From contig NC_059503.1 of NCBI RefSeq assembly GCF_914767665.1, positions 36,518,001 through 36,582,000 of the forward strand: a DNA stretch of 64,000 nucleotides, written 5' to 3'. The position numbers and the translations under genes were made by a program. Under the pieces are notes generated by a model. That model was given only the letters and a program-made list of their open reading frames with translations. It was not told the DNA's origin and ran no database searches. This stretch comes from Harmonia axyridis (lineage: Eukaryota > Arthropoda > Insecta > Coleoptera > Coccinellidae). Below are positions 1 through 10,342 of the stretch, piece after piece. Each line of letters opens with the position of its first letter. The first letter of the stretch is position 1.

Positions 1-41
1 TCACCAGAGGGACCAACGCGCTGTCCGTATATAGTGATATA

Positions 42-155
42 TTTCACGTATGATAGGAAGCCCAGTTCATTTCACGTATGATAAGAAGCCCGGTATATAT
101 CCCACGTATGTTAGGAAGCCTGGATTATCTCACGTTTTTTAGGATATCTGTTTTA
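42..155. repeat. Imperfect 28-30 bp tandem repeat, about four copies
   Basis: The core CACGTATGATAGGAAGCC recurs at spacings of 28, 30 and 28 bp, with the fourth copy decayed. No coding potential is seen; it is probably a small minisatellite or part of an old transposon end. Confidence 0.7.
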
Positions 156-1600
156 TCTATTACAGCTACGTAAATTGACTGATATCCTTTGTCTTAGAAT
201 TGGATCCAGGGCCGCACCGCCTGCACGGACTAAGTGAGCAGGGCCTAGGAGCGAGGAGTCTTTAGAGGCTCCGCAGACATCTTGGTCCCATAAAATTTTG
301 GTCTATCATTCATGAATTATATTTTAAGAATATATTTCACCCACCTATTTTATTAAATTTGAGTTATTGATTCATGAATATAGATCTCGAAAATAACCAA
401 GTGATGAAACACTCAAATTGCAGTAAGCAAAAGTTCGTCCAGGCCAGGTCAATAGGGCAGCTACTCTTGAAATCCTTGAGATTGAAAACTAGTTGATATT
501 TGGATAAACTCGTGCCAAATTCTGATACAAAAATGTGTAGCGAACAGACTTTCAGGTTTCATTTTATCTTACTAAGTTGCTGGTCACTGGATAAAAATTT
601 TCAAGATTTTGTGCGAATTGTTGCGAAACATAGGTAGGGGGAGATCTTACTTACTTGTGTGAAATGAAGCATTTTTTTCGATATTCTTCCTCTTTTTTAA
701 TCGAATGATCAACATGTAATTTAGCACGAAACTTCTTATTGTCACTTTTCCTCTCGTTCGAACCTGCAGTTTCAAAATCAATAAACACACAATTTTAACG
801 GCCATATTCTCAGATCCTCTTTTCAGATTTTGCACAAATTCAATCGCGGTATTATAGATTCGAACCATAAAAATTTCAAGATTCTAGCATTTTTCGTAAG
901 TCAGGTATCATGTTGAGGACCGTATGAATGGAGAGAACCGAATAAGGGGACATGGGTATTCGTTACCTAACTTTCAGTCAAACTCTATATTTTGAGATCA
1001 TTCCGGCACAAAATTCGAAAATTACAGACACTGTGGCGAAATGATAGAGCTATCTGTTCAGTGAATGCTCAATTAGTGGTGAAGAAACATTTCGCTGTCA
1101 AAACTCATTTCTGAACATTTCTAAAATTTTTTCTATTTTCCATTTGTACCTAATCGTCTCGCATCGAGGAGAATTATTGTCTTTTCAGTACCGAAAGATA
1201 GTCATTTGATATTTCATTCATTTCGTGCTCCTCAACATAGGAACAAATAATTTTTGCATCCTCGTTGAAATAAAATAGAGGTGTTTTTAAATTCATTAAG
1301 AATTTTTCAAAGTTAAGATTTGGATGATACTGAAGCATGTAGGCGTCGTACAAGTTTGAGTGAATATTCAATAATGTTCAAATCCGAGTAAGGCTTCTTG
1401 GATTTGCTTGTTAATGCTAAGGAAGTAGCACTGATAGCACTAATCAAGGTGTTCCGAGAATAAGAAAAATTCAGAAATAATTCACCTATATAAACACGAG
1501 ATCTTAATGTCCAAAATTCTGAATTGAAACTCAAAATTAATTATTTTTTCGCTATTCTTCATTTCAGTATTTAGTTTTTGATAATCGGAATTGGTTCCTT
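156..1600. other. No gene recognised; AT-rich intergenic DNA
   Basis: Only short unrelated open frames are present. A GC-rich stretch at about 199-290, beginning CAGGGCCGCACC, resembles the end of a hAT-type element, but I found neither a partner terminus nor a target duplication. Nothing else could be supported. Confidence 0.5.
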
Positions 1601-1699
1601 GCATTTCGCTTGGTGAAACATAACTTTATTATCGCATTTCGCTTGGTGAAACATAACTTTATTATCGCATTTCGCTTGGTGAAACATAACTTTAATATC
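1601..1699. repeat. Tandem repeat, 3 x 33 bp
   Basis: Three almost identical 33 bp units start at 1601, 1634 and 1667, each with the core TTTCGCTTGGTGAAA, itself an imperfect palindrome. Only the last unit shows a change near its end (TTAATATC for TTATTATC). Confidence 0.95.
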
Positions 1700-1826
1700 A
1701 ATAAAAGATAATATAATAAAACATTTGATTTGACGTTAGTCAACGTCGTTGAGAAATGTCAAGTAAAGTGTTTTTGCGGGAAGTGCTCACTTCAAGGACG
1801 CTTTTTCTCTGAGAAAGTAGCATTTC

Positions 1827-1868
1827 CCGGCCTAGTCCGGAAAGTACGTACTTCCCGGACTAGGCCGG
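1827..1868. repeat. GC-rich palindrome (hairpin)
   Basis: CCGGCCTAGTCCGG at 1827-1840 faces its exact reverse complement at 1855-1868. The centre, AAGTACGTACTT (1842-1853), is itself a perfect palindrome, with a single mismatched pair between. It stands out in an AT-rich context and could be a transposon footprint or a cruciform-forming site. Confidence 0.9.
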
Positions 1869-2510
1869 AAAAGAATCATAGAATCCATCACAACCGAGAA
1901 ACGGCTGACAGTTTATATGAAATTAGTTGTCAAAAATTTGCATGTTTTTTTATCGCAATCGTAATAAAATATAGAAAGCAGCAGCGATAGTGTTATTTTA
2001 CATGGTTGCCGAAAAAATATTGTACGCAACACGCCCGAAAATGGTTTTTTTGGACTCACAGACTTCCAGGACTCGCTTACGCTCGTCCTGGAATTTTGTC
2101 TATTCGTCCAAAAAAACCCTATTTTCCGGACTTGTTACGTAAATTACTATTATTTCATTTTCTTTTTTTGATATATTCAGTTCTGACAGATTTTTCATGA
2201 AATATTGAGACATTTTCGGATGAATATCAAAATTATAAATGCAGTAAAAATGTCCGAAATCTACAACAAGAGTAACAATTCTAACAGTCTTGCGAAGATA
2301 ATGTTTCATCTTTCCTCATCAGTTCACTACATTACATTATTGAATAGTTATTTTTGTATTAAGTGTGTCAAATGAGTGTTTTTTTTCAATTGCAAATACA
2401 TGAGAATGTTGATTTTTGGACGAGACCGCAGATCAATGCCAAAAATTCTTCAGAATACGCCATAAAACGCGAATTTCATACACGAAATACCAACAACATT
2501 GTTTGTGCAA
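1869..2510. other. No gene recognised
   Basis: AT-rich sequence with short frames only. No family was recognised. Confidence 0.4.
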
Positions 2511-2514
2511 CTGT

Positions 2515-4600
2515 TGAATATCTCTTTAACTAATCGATCAAATAACTTCAAATTTTGAAGTTTTGTCACCCGTTACTATCGCCTTTCTGCAATATTTCTG
2601 AATTCGAGTAAATCAGATCCGGACTAGGAAAATTTCAGACTTTTCCTATTTTCGTGAATATTGGATCATTCTGTACGTAAACATTATGATTTTTCATCGT
2701 TTTCGTAACCACAAAGAATTAATTCATTATGAAAATTCTGAATCTCTACTTGGCACGGTCATACAGGGTGATCAATAAACATTACCTCAAGAGTGCAATT
2801 ATTTTAGTTCAATAGCTCTTCAATAAATCCACCGATTATTTCAAGTTTTGAAGTTTTGTTACATTTTACTATCGGCTTCCTTCAATAATTCTGAAATCGA
2901 AAAAATCAGGTCCGGACTACGAAAATTTTAGACTTTTTCTATTTTCGTGAATATTGGATCACCCTGTACCTAAGTCAATATCATAATTTTTTCCGTTTTA
3001 GTTACCACAAAGAATCAATTCATAATCAAAATTCTAAAACTCTGCTGGCCACCGTCATACAGGGTGACCAATAAACATTCCCTTATGAAAGAAATTTCAT
3101 AGTTCGATAAATCTTGAATTTTTCGATGAAATTTTTTTGAAAATTGCAGTTTTTCCCCCTTCACGAATGCTTTACCTGAATTTTTCCCAAATTATTTAAG
3201 AAAATAAAATGAAAAATTATTTAAGAAATAAAATATTTCAGCAGGTAATGTTCAAAATGGTATTGTTCCATTTCAATACATTTTTGAGCACGTGGATATA
3301 GTTGTTTCACTGATTTCGCTATCGTATTCGGTTGAAATTCAATAATATCGCAAACATCAATAATTCTTTGTAGCAGTTGCTCATTACTGTCAGTCTGTAG
3401 TGCATAGACCTTCCCATAATAAATAATCCAAGGGTGTCAGATGAAGGGATCGACGAGTCCAAGCCAAATTTCCATTCTGCCAATCCATCTGTTTCCGAAA
3501 GTCTCATTCAAAAATATTCGCGCAATTTTTTTGGTTAGTGCGCATTAGCTCCATCATGTTGCAACCACAATGTTTCCATTATTGAATAATGTTCCTAAAA
3601 ATTTTCAAAAATATTTCCTGTTCACCTATTTTCAAAAATATTAGTGCAAATCAAACGATTGTTGTAGATACCGCGCCAAACATTTATCGGAGATTTAACT
3701 TGGGAATTTGAATTACTGATTTCGGATAATCGTGAGCCCATACGTCAAAATAACGCGAACTGTTGATTCCATTCCTAGTGAATGGCGAACTGCAAAATTC
3801 CACTCATAGGGAAATGATTATTATTGATCATCCTGTATGACGGTACCAAGCCGGAGATTTAAAATTTTATAATGAATTAACTTTTTGTGGTTACTTAAAC
3901 GGAAAAAATGAAAAAAGTCGATTTCAGAATTGTTGAAGAAAGGCATTCGCGAAGAGTGAAAAAACTGCAATCTTCAAAATATTTCTACCGATAAATTCAA
4001 GATTCATCGAAGTATGAAATTTCTTTCATAAGGGAATGTTTAATGGTCATCTGTATGACGGTGGCAAGCAGAGTTTTAGAACTTTGATTATGAATTAATT
4101 CTCTATGGTTACAAAAACGGAAAAAATTATGATATTGACTTTCAGGGTGATCCAATATTCACGAAAATAGAAAAAGTCTAAAAGTTTTCTAGTCCGGACC
4201 TGATTTTTTCAATTTCAGAATTATTGAAGGAAGCCGATAGTAAAATGTGACAAAACTTCAAAACTTGAAATTATTCGGTGGATTTATTGAAGAGTTATTG
4301 AACTAAAATAATTGCACTCACGAGGTGATGTTTATTGATCACCCTGCATGACCGTGCCAAGTAGATATTTAGAAATTTCATAATGAGTTAATTCTTCTTG
4401 ATTACGAAAACGGAAAAAAAACACGTACAGGGTGATCCAATATTCACGAAAATAGGAAAAATTCTGAAATTTTCCTAGTTCGGATCTGATTCACTGATTC
4501 ACTCGAATTCAGAAATATTGCAGAAAGGCGATAGTAAAGGGTGACAATACTTCAAAATTTGAAATAATTCGGTCGATTAGTTAGAGTTATTCAACAGTGA
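2515..4600. mobile_element. Foldback-type element with ~650 bp inverted arms around a dead mariner-like transposase
   Basis: The left arm (about 2515-3170) reappears inverted at about 3955-4600. Each arm holds two ~310 bp subunits, each built of a 'TTCAAAATTTTGAAGT'-like start, 'CGTGAATATTGGATCA', and an end with 'CAGGGTGATCAATAAAC' or its complement. The ~780 bp loop carries a decayed DDE transposase on the minus strand. The arms differ by scattered substitutions and small gaps, so the structure is old. It could be one transposon with long composite TIRs, or an inverted duplication of an element. Exact termini and target duplication could not be fixed. Confidence 0.75.
3232..3700 (-). pseudogene. 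Mariner-like DDE transposase, decayed C-terminal half
   Basis: Read on the minus strand, the region gives recognisable blocks of the insect mariner-like family whose C-terminus ends '..HFEHLL'. These are an INVWRGI block, WLQHDGANAH (around the second catalytic Asp), RIFLNETFGNRWIGR, a damaged 'SPDLTP'-type block, a block ending in GKVY, and finally HFEHYLL. The blocks are split by in-frame stops (including one after GANAH) and at least one frameshift, and the N-terminal DNA-binding part is missing. It therefore cannot encode an active enzyme. It sits in the loop of the 2515-4600 inverted repeat and presumably belonged to that element. Family assignment rests on motif order read by eye. Confidence 0.75.
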
Positions 4601-4856
4601 AATTTCACCAAAAAGATGAATATCACCCTGTATATCCCAAACGAAGGCTCTTAGGCGATTGAAACATCTTGATACGAGTCCTCCATGATGACCTTGATTC
4701 TTGGTATTCGTTTGTCGCATTCTTTCCGGGACACCTTGTCACTCTGTACGTCAATATCATATTTACTTTCGTTTTCCTAACCACAAACGAGACCACGGTT
4801 GTGATCTCATTAATCATGAATCAATTGGTTAATTAATTCATGATCAACATTCTAAA

Positions 4857-5390
4857 ACTTAGCTTGCCATATTATAAATTGTAAATAAGTAATGATTTCG
4901 AAATACGTAACTTGTATAAATGAGTTTTTAATATAATAATTTTAATCTTCTTTTTTATTTTGTTTATCAAGCAATCAGAAAAATAATTTCGTTGTTTCTG
5001 CTGACACTATTATTATTTATATTATCAACCTCACAAATAATAAAATCTTAATGTTAAAGAAAATCTATATAACATTGAAACACAAGTTTGTGTCCTAATA
5101 AAAATTCAGTTTGGCGATAAAGTCCCGAAAAAAATGTTATTAGTTGCAATTTGATTGAAATGATCTCATAATGTGCCCAATCTGGCCATTCTGTCTGATC
5201 TTGTAGAACAAAATCGGTTTCTTGTTTTATAAATAATCATCTCAAATATATTCGAAAATAACATAATGCATCTCTTTGAAAATACCCTTTCTGAGAAATA
5301 CCTTGCTGATAGATACGATATACCAGAATATTGAATAATGTCTGGTAACTTTACGTTGACCCTAAACTAGAACTTTTTTTTGACCCCCTC
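4857..5390 (+). repeat. Relic of the EIF1AD downstream flank, without the gene
   Basis: From 'ATTATAAATTGTAAATAAG' onward this segment follows the 3' flank of the array genes (compare 12538-12900): the same order of blocks through 'CAACCTCACAAAT', 'AAGTTTGTGTCCTAA' and 'GTTGCAATTT', but clearly diverged. In places (GAAATACGTAACTTG, AGCAATCAGAAAAATAA) it is closer to the flank of the last copy at 45.65 kb. No coding exon precedes it; the foldback element lies there instead. It is evidence of an older duplicate whose gene was lost. Confidence 0.8.
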
Positions 5391-5945
5391 GGAAATTTAT
5401 TAAAAAATACTAGATATATTAGACCAAAATTGTTTCGGTAAAAAATCTGAGGAATGAAAATAGCTCAATTTCCAGCACTCGTATTCATCTTTTTTGGGAC
5501 TCTCGGAAATATATCCAAAAAATACTGAATATATAGGACTAAAATTTTTTTGGAAAAAAAATGTTCTCTGAGGAATGAATATAGCTCAATTTGCAGCTCC
5601 TGGATCCCCCTTTTGGTGGGCTCCCTCGGAAGTATATCAAAAAAATACTAAATATATAATATTGTAATTGTTTCGAGAAAAAATATGCTCTCTGAGGAAT
5701 AAAAGAAGCTCAATTTGAAGTGCCTGGATCCACCTTTTTTGAGACCCCTCGAATATATATCGAAAATATACTGAATATATTGGACTAAAGTTGTTTTAAA
5801 AAAAATGCTCTCTGAGGGTAAATTTATCAAAAAAATACTAAACATATTGTACTATAATTGTTTCGAAAAAAAAAATGCTCTCTGAGGAACGAAAATAGCT
5901 CGATTTGCAGCACAAAGTTTCACCTTTTTGTGGGATCTTTATTGA
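5385..5945 (+). repeat. ~115-124 bp minisatellite block (about five degenerate copies)
   Basis: The unit contains 'CTCTGAGGAATGAAAATAGC', 'CAATTTGCAG', 'GGATCCACCTTTTTGTGGG', 'CTCGGAAATATATC' and 'AAATATATTAGACTA'. The CGGAAAT-type marker falls near 5391, 5505, 5628 and 5748. It is the same family that precedes every array gene, but with more divergence. Confidence 0.85.
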
Positions 5946-5974
5946 GAGACGCCGATAATAATGGGATTTGAAGT

Positions 5975-6155
5975 GTGTTGATAAGCAATTAGGCACCATC
6001 AATTCGAAACCCATTACTTGAGTATCTTTTAAGTTTACCGGGCTCTATTTCCGATTTCGAAAGATAACATTGAATTAGTATTAGCAATTACTATTAATTG
6101 ACCATTTGTTTATGAAGAACCAATCAGGGAGGTATTGTATAAATGTTCAGGTCTA
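5975..6155 (+). promoter_or_regulatory. Orphan copy 1 of the EIF1AD upstream/promoter module
   Basis: 'AGCAATTAGGCACCATCAAT' through 'CAGGGAGGTATTGTATAAAT' and 'GTTCAGGTC' matches the sequence upstream of each array gene (for example 11365-11545), with TATAAA at 6138-6143. The initiator, exon 1 and gene do not follow; the sequence runs back into minisatellite DNA. Whether it is transcribed is unknown. Confidence 0.65.
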
Positions 6156-6320
6156 TACTGAATATATTTTTTGTGGGCCCCCCTCGGAAATATTCCAAAA
6201 AAAAAAACTAAATATGTTGGACTATAATTGTTTCGAAAAAAAAATGCTCCCGGAGGAATGAAAATTGGCCGATTTGCAGTGCACGGATCCACCTTTTTGT
6301 AGGATATTTATTGAGAGACG
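6156..6320 (+). repeat. Minisatellite unit of the same ~120 bp family
   Basis: About one and a half units between the first two orphan promoter modules, with 'GGAAATATTCC', 'TGTTGGACTATAATTGTTTCG', 'GAGGAATGAAAATTGGC' and 'CACGGATCCACCTTTTTGTAGG'-like blocks. Confidence 0.75.
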
Positions 6321-6349
6321 CCGATAGTAATGAGATTAAATGTGTGCTG

Positions 6350-6540
6350 ATCAGACTAGGTACAGCAATTAGACACCATCAATTTGAAACCCATCACTCA
6401 ATCATCTTTTTAGTTTTACGGGCTCTATTTCCGATTTCGAACTATAACATTAAATTATTATTAGTAAATACTATTAAATAACAATTTGTTTATGAATAAC
6501 CAAACAGGGAGGTATTGTATAAATCTTCAGGTCCCTTAGT
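6350..6540 (+). promoter_or_regulatory. Orphan copy 2 of the EIF1AD upstream/promoter module
   Basis: Second gene-less copy: 'AGGTACAGCAATTAGACACC' through 'GGGAGGTATTGTATAAATC' and 'TTCAGGTCCCTTAGTCC'. TATAAA is at 6518-6523. The sequence after the TATA box departs from the array before the initiator. Confidence 0.65.
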
Positions 6541-6895
6541 CCATTTTTGTTGGGTTTACTCTTTTCGTTTCCATTGTCAATGCTTCATTAAAGAGGAAAT
6601 ATTGGAATTACTGAATGATTAAAAAATTTCATTGGTGACTTTTATCTTTTTTAAGTGAATATATACAGGGTGTTTCAAGTTCCGGCACTTCCGGTTATAC
6701 GAAAATTGAAAAATTTTCTTCAAACAAAAACTTTTTTTTTTCATTTCAAGTCTTAGATCTGAAATACTAGTGCTTATCTTTGATGATACTGTTTCTGAGA
6801 AATTCTTGCTAATAGATATTAATATATCTGATCATTGAATTATGTCTGGTGACCTTCCGTTAACCCTTAACTAGAAGTTTTTTGTGGGCCCCTTC
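6541..6895 (+). repeat. Older flank segments of the EIF1AD locus
   Basis: 6541-6670 is similar to 45971-46100 on the far side of the array ('ATGCTTCATT', 'AGGAAATATTGGAATTACT'). From about 6740 the sequence matches the downstream relics at 5290-5390 and 8230-8370 ('TCTGAGAAATTCTTGCTAAT', 'GAATTATGTCTGG'). 'ACAGGGTGTTTCAAGTTCC' at 6664 looks like a transposon-end motif of its own. In effect this is a duplicate in which a promoter module abuts downstream flank, with the gene gone. Confidence 0.65.
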
Positions 6896-7335
6896 GGAAA
6901 TATATCAGAAATATACTAAAAATATAAGACTGAAATTATTATTATCAATATCAGAACGCTTCATTACATAAAAGGTACTACAACAGTTTGTTAACATAGT
7001 ACCAAAGGCGAGCGAATCGCAAAGCAGTCTTCCTGCCTACCGAAAATAGTTTAAAAAATATGCTCCCTGAGGAATAAAAATAGCTCAATTTGCAGCGTCT
7101 TGGTCATTTTTTTTGTGGGCCCTCTCGAGGATTTATCAAAAAAATACTTAATATATTAGACGAAAATTGTTAGGAAAAAAAAATGGTCTCTGAGGGGAAA
7201 TATATCAAAAAAATATTAAATATATTTGACTATAATTGTTTCGAAAAAAAATGCTCTCTGAGGAACGAAAATTGCTCTATTTGCAGGGCACGGTTCCACC
7301 TTTTTGTGGGATTTTTATTGCGAGACGCCGATAGT
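6885..7335 (+). repeat. Minisatellite block with an embedded non-minisatellite segment
   Basis: Degenerate ~120 bp units, interrupted at about 6935-7045 by a segment ('GGCGAGCGAATCGCAAAGC', 'CTTCCTGCCTA') that is also found in every array unit just before its minisatellite (10560-10690 in unit 1). The module order is therefore the same as in the array. Confidence 0.75.
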
Positions 7336-7364
7336 AATGAGATTAAATGTGTGCTGATCAGACT

Positions 7365-7550
7365 AGGTACAGCCATTAGGCACCATCAATTCGAAACACA
7401 TTGCTTGAGCATCTTTTAAGTTTACCGGGCTCCATTTCCGATATCGAAAGATAACATTGAATTACTATTAGTAATCAGTATTAAATGACCATTTGTTTTT
7501 GAATAACCAAACAGGGATGTATTGTATAAATGTTCAGGTCTATAAAACTT
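7365..7550 (+). promoter_or_regulatory. Orphan copy 3 of the EIF1AD upstream/promoter module
   Basis: 'AGCCATTAGGCACCATCAAT' through 'AACAGGGATGTATTGTATAA' and 'TGTTCAGGTC', with TATAAA at 7525-7530. It is followed by unrelated AT-rich sequence rather than exon 1. Confidence 0.65.
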
Positions 7551-8025
7551 TAGTTTGCCAATAATAAGAGACCATTGACCACTTGGTGAATGATTGTCCG
7601 ATTTATAAATTTCATGATGGTTTCCAAGCTATCCATTCAGTTTCAGATTCTTTTTTAGAATGGGTAGTTAACTTCAAATCGATATAATGAAAAATAATAT
7701 TTAGTACTCCTTTCTGCTTCTTTTTTGTTTTGTTTTAGGATCCAATTGGAAATTATAGAGTCGTCAACCGAAAAGAGAGGATGAAGAAAATTTTGTTTTG
7801 GTTGAAGAGGAAGTCCTTCAATATAAATTATGTCAGCTTATTCTGTAAACGTTTACACAAACCAGTCACTACACCGATACGGGGAGACAGAGTTTTTGCT
7901 GAGGTTTTTATCTGTTCTCTTGTATCATACGTTGAAATGTATGATGCCCCGTTACATTTCCTCTGCTAATACTGAGATTCATCGACACATATGCTTGATT
8001 GTTTGAAATTAATATTTTGTATTGC
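7551..8025. other. No gene recognised
   Basis: AT-rich spacer between the third orphan module and the next downstream-flank relic. The short frames here show no recognisable motif. Confidence 0.4.
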
Positions 8026-8029
8026 TCTT

Positions 8030-8560
8030 TCTCAAAAGAATATATATATAAGACCCGAAAAAGAATTTTATCAGTTGCACTTTCATTCAAAGGATCTCAG
8101 AACGTTTTTTTTTTTCTAATTAAGGGCCCAATCTGGTCATTCTGTCACAACTTGAAGAACAAAATCGTTTCTTGTTTTATAAATAATCATTTCAAATATA
8201 TTGGAATATAATATAATACACCTCGTTGAAAATTTTAGTTCTTATCTTATAAGTTACCCTTTCTGAGAAATTCTTGCTAATAGATATGAATATATCTGAT
8301 CATTGAATTATGTCTTGCAACTTTCCGTTGACCCTTAAGTAGAACTATTTTGTGGGCCCCACTCGGAAATATATCAAAAAAATACTAAATATAGTAGACT
8401 AAAATTTTTCGAAAAAAAAAAGCTATTTGAAGAATGGAAATAGCTCAATTTGCAGCGACCAGATCCACCTGTTTGTAGGCCCCTTCGGAAATATATCAGA
8501 TTAATACTGATTGAATTAGTCTAGAATTGTTTCGAAAAAACAATATGGTCATAAAAATGA
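8030..8560 (+). repeat. Another relic of EIF1AD downstream flank plus minisatellite
   Basis: 8030-8370 parallels 5110-5390 ('GTTGCACTTTCATTCAAAGG', 'GGGCCCAATCTGGTCATTCT', 'TTTCTTGTTTTATAAATAAT', 'TGACCCTTAAGTAGAAC'). It passes into two degenerate minisatellite units up to about 8560. The coding exon is absent. Confidence 0.75.
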
Positions 8561-8663
8561 TAAATATATGAGATATTATATAAACGTTCATTGCTCCTTT
8601 GTTAATGTGTTATAATATTCTAGTGAAATAGAATCGTCTATAGTTGTTGACGTGTTCTCCATA

Positions 8664-9300
8664 CATACAGGGTGTCCCATAAGTGGCACGTCACAGTGAC
8701 ACCGGAGGTAGGTCAGCTAAAGAGGGACCTAACCAGCCTAACATGACCCCAGTAAAAGTTGCATGGTTTTCGAGTTATTACCAAATTACGTTTTTTAGTG
8801 AATTTTCACCTTTTTTAACATTGTCAGGGTCAGAATTCTGCTGGAAAGCTCTCGAAGCTTATTTTTTTTGTTGTAATGGAATCTTAAATAGTTATTTAAG
8901 ATGACATGAGTATGATTCTGTCAAAAAGTTATGTGGATTTCAGTAAATTAATGGATAAATCTTGATTTCAATTGCTAGCAAAACGAGAACTTCGACTTTG
9001 GACACCTGCTGTGAAAAAAAAATCCTTGAAACAAAACGAGCAAGTAACATCAAAAAATTGGGCATTTAAGACAGATTTAGAAATGGTACAATACACGAAT
9101 CTTATGCCCATAAAACTAGGTATTTTCATCATTTTACCGATGCCCTACTTAACTAAGTTGAAACTAGGAACCCCGCTATCAGGTAATTTTGCCGCTTGCT
9201 ATGACATTACATTAGATACCGGGCTTTGTTATTATTTGTTAAAGTCACAATAGGTAAAAAGATGGATTAGGGGAAGCGAAAAAGGAATATTAATGAAAAA
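8664..9300. repeat. Probable transposon-derived segment starting 'ACAGGGTGTCCCATAAGT'
   Basis: The start motif is of a type that recurs at ends of insect repeats, including others in this window (52043, 63897). The interior has no recognisable protein, and no second terminus was located. It seems to have been inserted between minisatellite pieces, since 9545-9630 resumes the unit left at 8423-8500. Confidence 0.4.
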
Positions 9301-9440
9301 AAGGTAAATTAATTAAAAACAGACTTAACTTTTGATTATTTATTAAATTCTTAAATCTAACTTACAGTAAATGTTCAAACTGTTTCCCTCGGACTTTAAT
9401 GCATAAATGACACCGTTTTATAAAATTACGATTCAATTTT

Positions 9441-9545
9441 CTTAAACTAATTTCCGATATGGTCCGGGCTGCGTCGAATAAGCGAGGAAGAATTGCGTGA
9501 ACGCGTATTCGACGCAGCCCGGACCATATCGGAAATTAGTTTAAG
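9441..9545. repeat. Perfect 40 bp inverted repeat with a 25 bp loop
   Basis: 9441-9480 is the exact reverse complement of 9506-9545; the arms contain GGTCCGGGCTGCGTCGAATA. All 40 positions pair, and the GC-rich core stands out in AT-rich DNA. A perfect match implies recent origin or active maintenance. Confidence 0.97.
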
Positions 9546-9631
9546 AATGGAAATAGCTACATTTGCAGCGACCAGATCCAATTTTTTGTGGGCTGCTTCG
9601 TAAATATATCAGAAATATGTTAAATACACTA

Positions 9632-10342
9632 GGGGAATAAATTAAAGGATCAAAATGAAATTCGAAATTTTTAAAGGTTTTTCAAATGGCTGTATTTTCG
9701 ATAACAATGGTCGTATCTCAATTCGAAAAAAGATTTTTGAAGCTTGAAGTTTATAGTTTAGAGATCTCATGATGACAAAATTTTTCAAGCAACGTGTACC
9801 GCTCAATTCTAAATGAATACAGTATCTGAAATTTCTGCGGAATTTTTTCAGTTCTTATTTTTGGCCTACAGACTTGGAAATTTGTTTTCCAACTTAACCA
9901 CTATAGGGATGAGATAACTTGTTCATTCAGCTTCAATATTCTTTTTTCAAAATTTCGATACGAGCGTTTCTCGCTGATATATCTAACTTTGAAAAGGACC
10001 TTTTTCTTTTTAACCATCAATATCTCACCAATCAATGATTGCACAGAAAATTAAGAGGATGTTTTGAAACCTTGAATAAATTCTCTACAAAACATATGGT
10101 ATTTTCGGAAAAATTTTTTTTACGTTCTCTACATTAATTTGTAAAGTTGATAGAAAAAGGGCTTCTGGAGGCTTTTCGAATGATCAATATTTTTTTCATT
10201 ATGAGATCTCTAAATAATAAACTTCAAGCTTCAAAAAGATTTTTTCTTCAAATTGAGATACAACCGTTGTTATCGAAAATACAGCCATTTGAAAAACCGC
10301 TAAAAACTTCGAATTTTATTTCGATCTTTTAATTTATTCCAC
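9632..10342. mobile_element. Solo MITE with ~155 bp TIRs and TA flanks (deletion derivative of the array's foldback element)
   Basis: The left end, GGGGAATAAATTAAAGGATC, and the right end (reverse complement GTGGAATAAATTAAAAGATC) start ~155 bp inverted repeats, about 9632-9785 and 10185-10342. TA dinucleotides at 9630-9631 and 10343-10344 suit a Tc1/mariner-type target duplication. Between the TIRs lies one copy of the long arm that is present twice, inverted, in each array unit, so this copy has lost its loop and second arm. No transposase is encoded. It was inserted into minisatellite DNA. Confidence 0.8.

Noticed and set aside
199..1540. A hAT element starting CAGGGCCGCACC with transposase on the minus strand
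   Set aside because: No matching right terminus, no target duplication and no convincing transposase motif in the minus-strand frames.
8972..9253. 93-codon plus-strand frame as a gene
   Set aside because: Opens with TTG-type context in repeat-derived DNA; no domain, splice or promoter support.
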